From the NCBI GenBank assembly GCA_963693365.1, contig CAVNZM010000002.1, positions 8,308,001-8,372,000 on the forward strand: a stretch of 64,000 bases of DNA, in the 5' to 3' direction. Made by a program: the position numbers and the translations under genes. The notes beneath the pieces were generated by a model that was given only the letters and a program-made list of their open reading frames with translations, ran no database searches and was not told the DNA's origin. Shown here one piece after another: positions 53,594-63,730 of this stretch. Source of the DNA: Amoebidium appalachense. Taxonomy: Eukaryota > Ichthyosporea. Each line of letters starts with the position of its first letter. The first letter of the stretch is position 1.

Positions 53594-54314
53594 ACACACA
53601 CACACTCATACCCATCCCCCCCCCCCCCCTCCCCCCCCCCCGTGCGCCCCACTGCCCCCACCATAGATAGACACACACACACAGCCGTTTATCATTCCGT
53701 CATCTCTTTTTGCGTTATTGGCACATAATTGGTCCTCTCTCCCTCCCACCCTTCCCTTCTCCCTCCTTGCAGCTCCATTGCCCCCAATGCCCCCCCCCCC
53801 CCCCCCCCCCCCCCCCTCCCCCCCCCCCCTCCCCCACACACCCCCACCTCCCCCACACCTCCCCACCCCTCCCTTGCCTGCTTCAAGCCCCCAAGTCTCA
53901 TTCATCAACCCACCTCGAGCCAATACCCCACACCACAACATGAGACATCCACCCACCCACCATGATCACCCATCTCTTGTATAACAAACACCTTATGTCG
54001 GTACCGGTGCCATTCACCCCATTGATCCCCGTCCCGACCCCCCGCCCTCCACCCCACCCCCTCCTTCCCCTCTCTCCCACACACGACTCTGCAATACCCA
54101 TGTTCCCCCCCCCCCCGGCCCCCTCCCCCCATCAGTCTCATACGGGGGAAGCTGATGACCCAAAAGAGCGGGGGTTTAAGATGACTGAGAAGGCCTGTGG
54201 CTCTATCTGACACGTGATAACGAGCTTATCAGTATCAGCTGTGTGGTGTCGAATTCCATTGGTGAGAACCATGAGAATGAAGCCATGATGCTTGGATTGG
54301 CGTTAAAAAGGGAG

Positions 54315-54383
<69 letters not shown>

Positions 54384-54391
54384 CGTTCGGG

Positions 54392-54470
<79 letters not shown>

Positions 54471-54539
54471 AGAGGGAGAGAGAGGGAGAGAGAGAGGGAG
54501 AGAGAGAGAGAGAGGGAGGGAGGGAGGGAGGGAGGGAGA

Positions 54540-54619
<80 letters not shown>

Positions 54620-54768
54620 AAGGGAGAGGGGGAGCGAGGGGGGGGAAGGCCGGGGGAGAGGGGGGAGCAAGAGGGGTGGGGCAGAAAAATGAGGGTGCCA
54701 GGAGAGCGAGAGAGAGAGAAAGAGAAAGAGATGGAGCCACATAGAAAGAGACAGACAGACAGAGAGAG
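52062..54768 (+). repeat. Segmental duplication, copy B
   Basis: Direct copy of 48111-50968 with scattered substitutions and microsatellite length changes. It preserves the empty site for the 230-bp insertion of copy A (about 52307-52313). A perfect 17-bp palindrome GAGTGAAAGTTTCACTC at about 52926-52942 lies in the portion that copy A lacks. Confidence 0.9.
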
Positions 54769-54865
<97 letters not shown>

Positions 54866-55275
54866 CGTGTGCGTGCTTGCGTCTCTCAGCGCGGGCCATT
54901 TTTCTGCCCTGGCCGAAAGCTCCTTCAACCTTGAAATGCCTGACGTCATTCGTCATCCCTTTGGCTCTGGAATGATTGGCCAGCATGCCTGCGCTTTGAT
55001 TGGCTAATGACATCGAACGCACTTAAGCTAATCAGAAGAAGGCAGATCGACTAAGGGTGTTTCTAGATGGCCGTGACTAAGGGTAATAATGGCAATTTGG
55101 CACTTGCAACTTTTCTTTTTGGTATCAGCGATCACACGACGTCCGGATCCAAATTCAAATTCCAGCTGCAGGGCCGGCGTTTTCAACACTGCGTGATTCC
55201 GTCTCATAAATTATTATAGCTATAACCGTGGGTTAAAAGGGGCCCACGGGCCCGGGATAGTAGTATTGAACGGGC

Positions 55276-55319
<44 letters not shown>

Positions 55320-55369
55320 ACGCCCCTTTTCTCGGGCTCCCCCCTCCCCCCTTCTCTCCCCCCCTCCCC

Positions 55370-55406
<37 letters not shown>

Positions 55407-55511
55407 TGAATGGACCTGTTCTTTAAAGCATTTGCACCGTGCATATGTGTACATGTGTGTTGAGGGTTTGATCTCGGTACATGTGCATAGTATCTCTATC
55501 TATGTATGATA
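54769..55511. other. Spacer with (GT)n and C tracts
   Basis: (GT)n at 54769-54860, about 350 bp of ordinary DNA with two ATTGG motifs (about 54974 and 54999), then C runs of about 51 (55269-55319) and 32 nt (55374-55406). No gene seen. Confidence 0.6.
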
Positions 55512-55709
55512 TCGCACACATCGATTCAGTCGCACACATCGATTCAGTCGCACACATCGATTCAGTCGCACACATCGATTCAGTCGCACACATCGATTCA
55601 GTCGCACACATCGATTCAGTCGCACACATCGATTCAGTCGCACACATCGATTCAGTCGCACACATCGATTCAGTCGCACACATCGATTCAGTCGCACACA
55701 TCGATTCAA
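55512..55709 (+). repeat. 18-bp minisatellite, 11 copies
   Basis: Unit CACACATCGATTCAGTCG repeated 11 times without visible variation (last copy ends differently). Each unit holds the palindrome ATCGAT. Because 18 is a multiple of 3 it is open in several frames, which need not mean coding. Confidence 0.95.
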
Positions 55710-55813
55710 ATGTCGCTCTTTATTATCTGCTAATAAATAGTATCCTTCGCGCATCCACCCCTAAACCAGGCCATCCGTGGCCCTAAGGGCCGGGGAACAC
55801 CCCCATCCATGTC

Positions 55814-56236
55814 ATGGCACATGCCTATAATCGTTTCAGAACCTCTTTCAAAGTTCCATCTACACCCATCACACATGTGCGACCATTAAAACGTCCAGCA
55901 GATACACCTACCACAGATGCACAACCAGAAAAACATCGCCTTAGACTAAGCGCAACACCTATTTACAATACACTACCCATTCAGAATAACACCACACCAC
56001 TCCGTAGAAACACAATAACAACCATGCCGAAACTTTCGGTTGATACAGTACTGGCAGAACTTGCCCTCGTTAAGAAACAGCTAAATGAGCTGTTACCACT
56101 CAAGAACATGATAGAAAAACTCCAAACAGAAAATACCCAACTCAAGCTCACCATTGATTCACTCACAGCCCAGCTAAACATTAGTGGATCGCAAAACCCC
56201 AAAACTCATGAGCAAACATCTCGCGACGGAGACTGA
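55814..56236 (+). pseudogene. Coiled-coil ORF cut by LTR insertion
   Basis: A 140-codon open frame from MAHAYNRFRTSFKVPS. Residues 1-70 are basic and Pro/Thr-rich. From MPKLSVDTVLAELALVKKQL onward there is a heptad-patterned coiled coil (LNELLPLKNMIEKLQTENTQ), then a polar tail. The TGA stop at 56234-56236 is provided by the first three bases of the retrotransposon LTR, so the original protein was longer. A basic N-terminus plus coiled coil behind a minisatellite would suit ORF1 of a non-LTR retroelement, but a host gene is equally possible. The remaining part should lie beyond the 3' LTR, outside the window. Confidence 0.55.
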
Positions 56237-57080
56237 CATATACTAATCCGTCTCAGCAGATTAGCCTAAGTCTACGATCGAGATCGGGGGGGGGGGGGGG
56301 GGGGGGGGGGTGGCCCGGGTCCACAGATCATCAAGATCAAGTCCGGGGCCTCAAGATAGCTGTACAGCTGCGTGCATCTTGCCTCTGCCGGCGCAGGGCA
56401 TTGGACCACGTCAGCCGGGACAGCCGTCCAATAGAATTCTAATTAGTGTGTAGGATAGATCGTAGGAGGACTTAGGAATGTCATTGTTCGGGCAGAAGCC
56501 CTTTTGTAAGGATTGGCAAGGTTTGATAGTATATGTTGCCAAACGTATTTATATATTTAGATGTAGAGGAAAGGGGGGGAGGGAGGGGGGGGGAGGATAG
56601 TATGAAATGTAGATTTAGACTCTGCGGTGCCACTAGGGGGAGGGTGAGGGGTGAGACTTGGATAAATATATTAGTTGAGTAGATCGACTTAGCTCGTGCA
56701 GGCGCACGATAAAAGTAGATCGGAATGTTAATGGAATGTGGCATCGTAGGGGGCCAGGTGATGATGATCTTGTAGGGCACGGCCTTGATGGCCTCAGTCG
56801 TAACTTAGACTCAATCCGTACGGATCTAAGTTTGCCCGTCGGAGCCTGGTCTTAATAAACTTTACCGTTTTTCTGTACACGTTCGTTCCTTTTCGTGTGT
56901 GTACACTTAGTAGAGTGCCGCGTCTCTAGTACCCATACATTAGGATACGACAAGCTACATCGGAGCCTGGTCTTAATAAACTTTACCGTTTTTCTGTACA
57001 CGTTCGTTCCTTTTCGTGTGTGTACACTTAGTAGAGTGCCGCGTCTCTAGTACCCATACATTAGGATACGACAAGCTACA
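56234..57080 (+). mobile_element. 5' LTR of Ty3/gypsy-type retrotransposon
   Basis: Starts TGACATATACTAATCCGTCT, identical to the sequence at 63643 on the other side of the internal region. The proposed end ..AAGCTACA gives TG..CA termini and about 847 bp. It holds a 25-nt G run (56286-56310), a TATA-like TATTTATATATTTA (about 56546-56560) and AATAAA. The right boundary is inferred, because the 3' LTR is cut by the window edge. Confidence 0.8.
56840..57080 (+). repeat. 121-bp tandem duplication within the LTR
   Basis: Two copies starting at 56840 and 56961, each with CGGAGCCTGGTCTTAATAAA, so the AATAAA poly(A) signal and following R/U5-like sequence are doubled. Confidence 0.95.
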
Positions 57081-57162
57081 CCTTTCTTTTAGTGCGGTTT
57101 TTCGCGCTAGGGTAACGCGGTGACAGTTCCTTCTGGGCTGTTGCTACACCTCATACACACAG

Positions 57163-57193
<31 letters not shown>

Positions 57194-57224
57194 AACATAA
57201 ACACAACCACCCGAACACCACACA

Positions 57225-58433
57225 ATGGCTAAGTTTAACGTAGACATGTTCTACGCATTGGCAGCGGAGGATAGCTCCCTGCACACACAGGTACCACAGG
57301 TTCATACACTAGACGTTAGACAGACCACAGCTTTCAGTTTTACACTCAAACACGACTCGGAAATACCTAGGTGGCTTAGGACACTCCTAGCTAACACACC
57401 CACACTAGTGTTAGACACAAAGAAGGCCCCCACTGTGGCGGCCTCGTGCTTAATGATCAAACAGTGCATCGACCACAAAACAATGGCCGACTTATGCACC
57501 CTGATGGAGGAGCACCCGTACCGGGCCGAGCAGGCCCCCCAGGTGACGGCTCGTATATACGAGCAGCAGTACGACGAGGGGAGGGACGAGATGGTGTCCC
57601 GGACACTCGGCCAGAAACGTCTGGCCGCACGGTTCATCCCCGACGACGAGGACGAGAACAGCACCGACGACGTGGACGGGGAGCTCGAGGCCTTCACACG
57701 GCCGGAAAACGAGCTCGAGTATACGGCCCGGCTCGTCGGCCGATACCTGACGGCCGACCGGCGCCGTACCTTCCGGGCCCAGCTCAGAGAATGGAAGTAT
57801 ACCTTTCCCACTTTAGATATGTCCCCCGTAGAAGCTCGTGCATTCTTTGAGAGGGAATATCGGGTCTTTGAAGACCTTTGCGAGTTAGCTGGTGACGTGA
57901 GTGATAGGGAAAAATTCGAGTTTGCTCGTAAGGCTCTCTCTGTAAACACAGACACTGCACGCATGTTTGGGGAGCATGATGATGTAGATGAGGTGGTGTT
58001 GCATGTTAAACGTCACTTGCTTGCCATGCACGAGGTGAAGTTCAATAAGAGGGATAAAAAGGAGGTGATGGAAGTAGACAAGAAAAAGAAGGAGAGTGGA
58101 CCGAAGGGGGAAAAAGAGAAAAAAGAGGGTGAACAGCCAGATGCACTCACCATGTTGGTCAAGCAGGTTGCCGAGCTCTCCCAGGCCGTCTTCTCTGGCC
58201 GAGGGGGCTTCGGCTTCCGGGGTGGCCGTGGCGGCGACCGGGGTGGACACGGCGGTCGTGGCCGAGGTGGACGTGGAGGACAACAGCAGCAGTTCACCGA
58301 GAGGTTTGCCCCTTATCTTGCTCGTGGTGGTGGGCAGGGTAGAGGGAGGGGTGGAAATGGTGGTGAGAGAGGCCGAGGGGGGCAGGGGGGAAGGGGGGGG
58401 CCGTGGTGCACACGGTGGGCCCCCCCAGCATGA
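57225..58433 (+). CDS. gag: Retrotransposon Gag (capsid plus RGG region)
   Basis: A 402-codon ORF beginning MAKFNVDMFYALAAEDSS, 145 bp after the LTR and preceded by an A-rich leader. An acidic middle (FIPDDEDENSTDDVDGELEA), helical capsid-like sequence (residues about 165-280), a Lys/Glu-charged linker, then Gly/Arg-rich RGG repeats (about 325-395) that would bind RNA. The frame ends in WCTRWAPPA. The CCHC zinc knuckle expected at the Gag C-terminus is in the +1 frame just downstream, so the natural Gag end is probably displaced by an indel in the G runs near 58378-58400. Confidence 0.8.
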   Translation: MAKFNVDMFYALAAEDSSLHTQVPQVHTLDVRQTTAFSFTLKHDSEIPRWLRTLLANTPTLVLDTKKAPTVAASCLMIKQCIDHKTMADLCTLMEEHPYRAEQAPQVTARIYEQQYDEGRDEMVSRTLGQKRLAARFIPDDEDENSTDDVDGELEAFTRPENELEYTARLVGRYLTADRRRTFRAQLREWKYTFPTLDMSPVEARAFFEREYRVFEDLCELAGDVSDREKFEFARKALSVNTDTARMFGEHDDVDEVVLHVKRHLLAMHEVKFNKRDKKEVMEVDKKKKESGPKGEKEKKEGEQPDALTMLVKQVAELSQAVFSGRGGFGFRGGRGGDRGGHGGRGRGGRGGQQQQFTERFAPYLARGGGQGRGRGGNGGERGRGGQGGRGGPWCTRWAPPA

Positions 58434-58560
58434 CCGGGCTCCCGGTTATGCTTTGCGCCAAGGTTTTGAAGTCCCCCCTGGCCCCTTCTTTGGGGCATGT
58501 TACTTTTGTGGCCGGCAAGGGCACTCTGCTGCATATTGCCGTAGTTACAAGAGCTATTGA
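58380..58560 (+). CDS. Gag zinc-knuckle segment, shifted frame
   Basis: Frame +1 relative to Gag. It contains CYFCGRQGHSAAYC, a CX2CX4HX4C nucleic-acid-binding knuckle, and stops at SYKSY. It overlaps the Gag ORF end. The same frame is open again to 58938 with VWEPGIVVGPQDSVEVVW, perhaps a linker to the protease. Confidence 0.7.
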
Positions 58561-59144
58561 GTTCCGGGGGAGGGGGAAGCTGGGGTCACTGAGGGAGGGG
58601 GGGGGGACAGTGGCGGTCCCCCCCAGGTTGCAGAGAACCTTCACCCTCCCCCACCCCAGGTTAAGCTTCCCTTTGCCCCCTCACCGCCCCGATACGTGTG
58701 GGAGCCGGGCATCGTCGTGGGTCCTCAAGACAGCGTCGAGGTGGTATGGCATGAATGTTTGTGGGGTGACTCTACCAAAGGTATGAATGGTGTTAATGTT
58801 TTGTGGTTGGGGGAGGTTCCCCAGCCACAAGTGGATGGTCTCAGTGTTTCTTGTCCCAACCCGGTGTTTATTCTAACCACACCGGAGGGGGTTTCTGTGC
58901 CATTGTTTCCGGGAGGGGGGGGGGACACACACGAGTAAAGGGGGAAGGGGGGGGGAAGGCACAGACACGTCGGAACATACCACCACAACAACATACGACG
59001 GTTGCAGACACACCTACACCCACACACACACACACACATACACCAAACACACACACACCACCCACCCACACACCACACACACACACTCCACCACCACCCA
59101 CATCACATACACACCCCACCCCACCCGTGCAGGCACCACAGGTA

Positions 59145-59777
59145 GGTATGTTGCACGTAGGTATCGAGGGTGTGAGTCTTCGTGGGCAGGGATTGGGTGT
59201 GAGTGATGATGTGTTGCTTGAATTGGAGGAGGATTTAGTTGGTTTTAGCCGGCATTATATAGACGTATGGTTAGCTGATGGTAAGTTGAAGGCTGTTGCT
59301 TTGCTCGATGGAGGGGCTCAGGTTAATTGTGTGCATGCTTCGTTTATTCGTCGTTTTAATCAGGCCGGGGGGGAAATTCCTATTTTAGATGCTTCTAGCA
59401 CAGCCTTAGGTAGTGCTAATAATAGTAGTATGTCTGTGGAAGGTGTTTGTGTGTTGCCGTGTGAGATAGGTGGCCAGGCTATGCATATTGCTTGTTATGT
59501 GGTTAAGGATTTAGCTCAAAGTGTTTTGTTGGGAGCCCCATTTTTCCGTAGACATGTGAATGCTTTGCTCTTATTACCCAAAAGGAGGATGCCGGCTCGA
59601 AGGGTGACTCAGGAGGAGGGGGAACAACTTTATTTAACGTTAGCCACCAAAACGTCACCCGACACGATGGGGGGGGGGACCGGGACAGCACCGGTCCCAC
59701 TCCCCCGACCCCCAAGAGGAAGGAGGGTCACCCCGGGTGTGAGAATGTGCAGGCAGGGGGGGAGGGTGTTGGTTTAA
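59145..59777 (+). CDS. Retropepsin-like aspartic protease segment
   Basis: Within a longer open frame (from 58803, whose first part is CA-repeat translation). The recognisable domain has IDVWLADGKLKAVALLDGGA, with the active-site region LLDGGAQVN, and the second conserved strand SVLLGAPFF. Retropepsins normally have D-T/S-G; here it is D-G-G. The frame overlaps Pol by 31 nt across a G run, so it lies in a different frame from both Gag and Pol. Confidence 0.65.
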   Translation, partial: GMLHVGIEGVSLRGQGLGVSDDVLLELEEDLVGFSRHYIDVWLADGKLKAVALLDGGAQVNCVHASFIRRFNQAGGEIPILDASSTALGSANNSSMSVEGVCVLPCEIGGQAMHIACYVVKDLAQSVLLGAPFFRRHVNALLLLPKRRMPARRVTQEEGEQLYLTLATKTSPDTMGGGTGTAPVPLPRPPRGRRVTPGVRMCRQGGRVLV

Positions 59778-62700
59778 CCCGTGGATCTGACGGGTTAACC
59801 AACACCGTGGGGGGCAGGGTGGCCACAGACCTGGCCCCCCACATACATGCACTAACTCATCAGGAATTGCCCGGGGGCATTGGTGTGCCGGGGGGAGGGG
59901 GGGGTGCTAAGGGTGACCGCCTATATCCGGAGGTACCTCAACCTCACCCCGAGCAGCACCGATGTAATACAGGAGGTGAAATGTTAAGTGGCACTCCGGT
60001 GAATAAGGATGCATCCACTTGTGATGGGGGTAACCCGGAGTTAGTATTGCCGTTTGGTATGAAGGAGGGGGATTGGACGGTAGAACAGAAAAAATTGCTA
60101 GCTAAGTTATTTGATAGGACTCGGTTTGCATTTCTGGCCGATGATAACGAAGTAGGCTTCGTTAAAGGGTTTGAAATGCAGATCGACACAGGTGATAATA
60201 GGCCGGTAGTGATGCCTAGCTATAGAATGGAGCAGTATAAATTGTCGGATGCGCTAATAATAGTGAGTGATATGTTAAAAAAGGGTCATGTGGAGCATAG
60301 TTCGAGTCCGTGGAGAAGTCCGGTGCTATTGGTTAAGAAGCCCGACGGGTCTTGGCGCCTAGTGAACGATTACAGGGCTCTGAATCGGATCACTAAGGCA
60401 GACCAATGGCCTCTCCCTAACATAGACGAGCAGCTTTCACAGCTGCACGGCTATACTCACTTTGCTAAACTTGATTTAAAAGCAGCTTTTTGGCAGATAA
60501 GGTTGGAGGAGAGCAGCAAGGAGAAGACTGCCTTTGCACTGGGTGACCAGCTGTTCCAGTACAAGGTGGTGCCGATGGGTTTGCTCTCCTCTCCAGCTAT
60601 GTTGTGCCGGGTAATGTATAAAATTCTCCACCCTCATTTGGATGTATGCCACCCTTATTTGGATGATGTTTTAATTAAAGGTAGGTCATTTGAGGAGTTA
60701 GTTAATAATTGTGAAAAAGTATTTTTAGCTTTGGGTGAGTCTGGTCTTCGTATTAGCGGTAGCAAGACTGTGATTGGTGTGCCGGAGGTTAAGTTTTTAG
60801 GTCATATTGTGTCTAGTAATGGTCTTTCCCCTGATCCGGAGAAAATCCGGGCCATAGTTGAGTGGCCCCGTCCTCAGACTGTCACTCAACTAAGGCAATT
60901 TTTAGGTTTAACTAATTATCTTCGTCGTTATATTAAGGACTATAGTATGCTTGCTTTGCCGTTAACTAGTCAGACGGGGGGGGAGAAGAAGAATAGAATA
61001 GATTGGAATGTTGATGCTGTTTCTGCTTTCGAAAAGCTTAAGTTAGCTTTGCAGTCTTCGAGTATGCTTGTTCATCCTGATTTTTCGGCCGGGGGGGGGA
61101 TGTTTAAAGTTCGGTGCGATGCAAGTAAGGTTGCTGAGGGGGCCGTGTTATATCAAGTGCAGGAGGGGCAGGATAGAGTGATTGCTTATGCTAGTCGTTC
61201 ATTTAGTAAAAGTGAACGTAGATATAGCAATCCGGAGAGAGAGTCCCATGCTATCTTTTGGGCAGTCTCACAGGCATGGAGGTATATACTCGCAGGCAGG
61301 ACGTTTGAGGTCTACACCGACCACAAGCCCTGCCTAGCCATGGCCGGCACCACTCGTCTGGTCAACGAGAGGATGCAGAAGTGGGCCGCGGCTCTCGGTG
61401 AGTTCTCCTATAAATTGTTTTATGCCAAGGGTGAAACAATGGTCGACTGTGATGCTCTCTCTCGTGCTGCTTATATTTTGTTTGAAGAAGAGAAGGAGGG
61501 GGAGGGGGGGGATAGTGAGAGACGGGGGGGGGAGGGGGGGAAGGGGGGGGCGAGTGAGCAGAAAGGAATAGATGCTGTGTCTGTGGATGTGTCTTCTTGG
61601 GTTCCGGGGTTGCTTGCTTATAAGTGTAGGAGAGGGGGGGGGAGGTATTTGTCGGTGTCTGAGGTCGGGACCGAGTCTCATGGCTCGGCCCCTGCCTTAG
61701 CACCTACGGCTTTGATCTTAGCTCAGGAGGAAGATGTGTTGATTGGTCTGGTTAAGAATTATTTAAAGGGGCCGGTTGATTCGATTAAATTTACAAATAA
61801 AAGGCAGATGATTAAGGTAGCTAAGTTAGCAAAAATGTGTCAGGTAGAGCAGGATTTAGTTTATCATTGTTCTGGGCCAGACGGACACCGAGTTTGGGTC
61901 CCGACGGCACTTGTGCCTGAGGTTTTGCATATGGTGCATGAGCATCCCATGGCTGGTCATTTAGGTGTAAATAGGACGTTGCTTCGTGTTAATCGTTCGT
62001 ATTTTTGGCCGGGTATGAGTAGGGAGGTGAGGGATTATGTGTTGTCATGCATGCATTGTCAGGAAAGGAATGAGAGTCCCCACTCTCGTTCCCGCCCGTC
62101 GTTTATTAGGGATTTTAATGTTCGTATGTTTGAAAGGGTAGCAGTGGATGTGGTCGGTCCTTTTAATTTTACGGTTGAGGGTAACACTGTTCTTGTTACC
62201 GTCACCGATGTGGCCACTCGTTGGGTTGAAGTTTTTCCTCTCCCCACTGCTAATGCCGTTTTGTTTGCTCGTATTTTTGTGGATGAAATTTGTCTTAGGT
62301 TTGGTTGTCCTCGTGTTTTGTTAACGGATAGGAGTCGTGTGTTTTTAAATCAGTTGGTGTCGGAGGTGTGTAAAATTTTAAGGGTAGCTCATATCACTAC
62401 GTCTGCATATCACCCTCAAGCAAATGCCATCTCTGAACGTGTGCATGCAGTGTTTCAGAAGTCCTTTGGCAAAATGGTGGATGTGGAGGCTAATGATTGG
62501 GATCATATGTCTAGGTTTATTGCTCATTCATATAATTCTACCCCTCATGCTGTGACTGGTTTTTCTCCGTTTTATTTGGTCTATGGGCAGGAGGCTATTA
62601 GTTTGTTAGATACGGCACTTTTGCCGATGGGGGGGGCTGACCGACTAACTTATCCCCACTGGACTGAGTTCCGGGAGCAGCTACTAACCCGGGCCCGGGC

Positions 62701-63460
62701 TGCACGTGATGCAGCTCTGGCCCGTACACAGCAGGCACAGGCACGTACAGACGTGTCCACACGTCCGTTACGTGAATTTGCCGAGGGTACTTTAGTTTTA
62801 ATTAGGGATCATACTAGGAAGAAGAGATATAAGCAGGAGCAGGAAGGTAAGGGTGAAGGTGAAGGTCTTCGTAAGTATGGTAAGAAATGGTTGCCTCTTT
62901 TTATCGGTCCGTATAAAATAGTGGCTAGGTTAGGTCCGACGGAATATAAGGTGCAGAGGTTAGATAATGAGAGTGATGTTAGATTTTATAATGTAGATGA
63001 TATAAAGGAATATTATGATAGGGCCCTTAGGGTTAAACGGCCGGAGGGCCGTCGAGTGTTAGATGCATTCACCCCCGACTATGACGGGTCGGTGGATGTA
63101 TCGGAGGCTGCAGTAGATAAAATTATGGATAAAAAGGTTATCGAAGGTAAGGAAGGTAAGGTAAATTATTATTTAATTCGTTTTGAGGGAGGTTATCAGG
63201 AAGATCAGTGGTTGCCTGAGTTTCATTTGGATTGCCCGTTTTCTATTCGTGCTTATGAGGCTAGATTAGTGCAGAGGGAGTTGCCTAGTGCTCCCTCTCG
63301 GCCAAAGAGAGTTATTCCTCAGTTTAATCGTGGTGTGAAAAAGTCGGTGGGGGAGGGGGCCGGGGGGGGGAGTGATGCAAATACACGTAGACACAGGGGG
63401 GGAGGGGGAGGGAGGGGGAGGAGACCGAGGAGGAGTGTGAACGTAGTCGTAGGAATTTAA
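59747..63460 (+). CDS. pol: Ty3/gypsy Pol: RT, RNase H, integrase, chromodomain
   Basis: A 1237-codon ORF. Reverse transcriptase spans about residues 150-370: WRLVNDYRALNRITKADQWP, FAKLDLKAAFWQIRLEE, catalytic YLDD at about 303-306, FLGHIVSSNGLSPDPEKI. RNase H is at about 450-560, with VRCDAS, ERESHAIFWA and YTDHKP. Integrase: HEHPMAGHLG...CMHC zinc finger (about 731-765), catalytic D800 (VDVVGP), D860 (LTDRSRVF) and E896 (ISERVH). A GPY/F-type module (FIGPYKIVARLG, about 1052) is followed by a chromodomain (about 1121-1175, IMDKKVIEG...YLIRFEGGYQEDQWLP), marking a chromovirus lineage that targets chromatin. The order RT-RH-IN is diagnostic for Ty3/gypsy. The first about 100 residues are low-complexity and may not be translated as such. 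Confidence 0.95.
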   Translation: MQAGGEGVGLTRGSDGLTNTVGGRVATDLAPHIHALTHQELPGGIGVPGGGGGAKGDRLYPEVPQPHPEQHRCNTGGEMLSGTPVNKDASTCDGGNPELVLPFGMKEGDWTVEQKKLLAKLFDRTRFAFLADDNEVGFVKGFEMQIDTGDNRPVVMPSYRMEQYKLSDALIIVSDMLKKGHVEHSSSPWRSPVLLVKKPDGSWRLVNDYRALNRITKADQWPLPNIDEQLSQLHGYTHFAKLDLKAAFWQIRLEESSKEKTAFALGDQLFQYKVVPMGLLSSPAMLCRVMYKILHPHLDVCHPYLDDVLIKGRSFEELVNNCEKVFLALGESGLRISGSKTVIGVPEVKFLGHIVSSNGLSPDPEKIRAIVEWPRPQTVTQLRQFLGLTNYLRRYIKDYSMLALPLTSQTGGEKKNRIDWNVDAVSAFEKLKLALQSSSMLVHPDFSAGGGMFKVRCDASKVAEGAVLYQVQEGQDRVIAYASRSFSKSERRYSNPERESHAIFWAVSQAWRYILAGRTFEVYTDHKPCLAMAGTTRLVNERMQKWAAALGEFSYKLFYAKGETMVDCDALSRAAYILFEEEKEGEGGDSERRGGEGGKGGASEQKGIDAVSVDVSSWVPGLLAYKCRRGGGRYLSVSEVGTESHGSAPALAPTALILAQEEDVLIGLVKNYLKGPVDSIKFTNKRQMIKVAKLAKMCQVEQDLVYHCSGPDGHRVWVPTALVPEVLHMVHEHPMAGHLGVNRTLLRVNRSYFWPGMSREVRDYVLSCMHCQERNESPHSRSRPSFIRDFNVRMFERVAVDVVGPFNFTVEGNTVLVTVTDVATRWVEVFPLPTANAVLFARIFVDEICLRFGCPRVLLTDRSRVFLNQLVSEVCKILRVAHITTSAYHPQANAISERVHAVFQKSFGKMVDVEANDWDHMSRFIAHSYNSTPHAVTGFSPFYLVYGQEAISLLDTALLPMGGADRLTYPHWTEFREQLLTRARAARDAALARTQQAQARTDVSTRPLREFAEGTLVLIRDHTRKKRYKQEQEGKGEGEGLRKYGKKWLPLFIGPYKIVARLGPTEYKVQRLDNESDVRFYNVDDIKEYYDRALRVKRPEGRRVLDAFTPDYDGSVDVSEAAVDKIMDKKVIEGKEGKVNYYLIRFEGGYQEDQWLPEFHLDCPFSIRAYEARLVQRELPSAPSRPKRVIPQFNRGVKKSVGEGAGGGSDANTRRHRGGGGGRGRRPRRSVNVVVGI

Positions 63461-63642
63461 TTTATTATCATAGGTGTCTCCGTAGGTATCAAGCTTATGG
63501 TGTAGATTAATTTATTATTTTTCTTCGTAATTTATTTAATTTAATTTTTTTTAGGAGACTGATTAGTCTATGTCTTTTTAGGGGGTGTTAGATGTAATGT
63601 GACTGAGGTGGGACTCAGCTTTTCCGGGGGCCGGGGGGGAGT
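63461..63642 (+). promoter_or_regulatory. Pol 3' untranslated DNA and polypurine tract
   Basis: A 180-bp non-coding stretch ending in a G-rich purine run (GGGGGCCGGGGGGGAGT, to 63642) directly before the LTR. This is the expected place for the plus-strand primer. Confidence 0.6.
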
Positions 63643-63693
63643 TGACATATACTAATCCGTCTCAGCAGATTAGCCTAAGTCTACGATCGAGAT

Positions 63694-63730
<37 letters not shown>

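Noticed and set aside
55512-55709. Possible CRISPR array
   Set aside because: The 18-bp units are directly abutting with no variable spacers; it is a minisatellite in a eukaryotic context.
57225-63460. Complete exogenous virus
   Set aside because: No envelope ORF between Pol and the 3' LTR; the order Gag-PR-RT-RH-IN-chromodomain fits an LTR retrotransposon.
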